Shown here: in pieces, positions 13,955-14,062 of the stretch
How the letters are laid out: each line of letters opens with the position of its first letter
Position numbering within the stretch: the stretch's first letter is position 1
Origin: Flavobacteriia bacterium
Lineage (GTDB): Bacteria; Bacteroidota; Bacteroidia; Flavobacteriales; Schleiferiaceae
NCBI GenBank assembly: GCA_949516455.1
Contig: CATILC010000179.1
Coordinates: 1 to 14,062, forward strand
Length of the DNA stretch: 14,062 nucleotides
Reading direction: 5' to 3'
The notes under the pieces: generated by a model
Seen by the model: the letters and a program-made list of their open reading frames with translations, nothing else
Told to the model about the DNA's origin: nothing
Database searches by the model: none
Position numbers and translations under genes: made by a program

Positions 13955-14062
13955 ATGAAAAAAACAATTCTTTTGACAGCTGTAGCCCTCTTTGTGGGCG
14001 GCATGGCTAATGCACAGATCCGTATTGTAGGAGGAATCAATACAGGACTGCCTATGGGTGCA
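13955..14062 (+). CDS. Secreted, probably outer-membrane, protein; N-terminal fragment
   Basis: Thirty-six codons are present before the window ends. The protein begins MKKTILLTAVALFVGGMANA, a clear Sec signal peptide with cleavage expected after Ala20 before Gln21. The mature start QIRIVGGINTGLPMG has the beta-strand-like, glycine-rich look of Bacteroidota outer-membrane beta-barrel proteins (PorT-like or OmpA-N-like), but too little is visible to assign a family. The ATG follows an A-rich leader typical of Bacteroidota. In the 130 nt before it no exact TAnnTTTG was found; TACTTTAT at 13887-13894 is the nearest match. Confidence 0.7.
   Translation, partial: MKKTILLTAVALFVGGMANAQIRIVGGINTGLPMGA

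Overview
The window looks like chromosomal DNA of a Bacteroidota bacterium, probably a flavobacteria-like lineage with fairly high GC for that group. The reasons are: gldF/gldG genes (Bacteroidota gliding/T9SS-associated ABC transporter), a fused E1 alpha/beta 2-oxoacid dehydrogenase, bacillithiol synthesis (bshC), no convincing Shine-Dalgarno sites, and exact copies of the Bacteroidota -7 promoter element TAnnTTTG in four intergenic gaps, serving six genes, each a short distance before a start codon. No phage, transposon, CRISPR, tRNA or rRNA was seen. Coding density is very high and most neighbouring genes overlap by a few bases.

Left part (1-4757, minus strand). One tightly packed cluster reads kdnA > kdnB > bshC > tauE-like permease, with overlaps of 8, 4 and 1 nt. 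The 5' end of guaA (GMP synthase) follows after a 52-nt gap and runs off the window. KdnA (PLP aminotransferase) and KdnB (metal-dependent alcohol dehydrogenase) are the two enzymes that turn Kdo into 8-amino-Kdo (Kdo8N). BshC adds cysteine in bacillithiol synthesis.

Middle (4758-6009). kdsB (CMP-Kdo/Kdo8N synthetase) is transcribed divergently from kdnA out of a 55-bp gap that holds two back-to-back promoters and a 7-bp inverted repeat. kdsB ends tail-to-tail, with a 14-nt overlap, against a small unrecognised 87-residue gene on the minus strand. An AT-rich 197-bp gap follows; it carries that gene's promoter, a palindrome and a possible terminator for the next gene.

Right part (6010-14062). 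A fused 2-oxoacid dehydrogenase E1 gene (minus) is divergent from a five-gene plus-strand operon: DUF62 SAM-hydroxide-adenosyltransferase homologue, ABM-domain small protein, gldF, gldG and a DUF4340 membrane-anchored protein. Three 4-nt overlaps and one 3-nt gap join these genes. dnaN (sliding clamp) follows with its own promoter. The window ends inside a gene for a secreted, probably outer-membrane, protein.

Taken together the window is mostly core-genome material. The most notable points are a complete Kdo8N module (kdnA, kdnB, kdsB) with a symmetric bidirectional promoter, its translational linkage to bacillithiol synthesis and a TauE-family permease, and a DUF62 protein that appears to lack two of the three residues of the family's catalytic triad.
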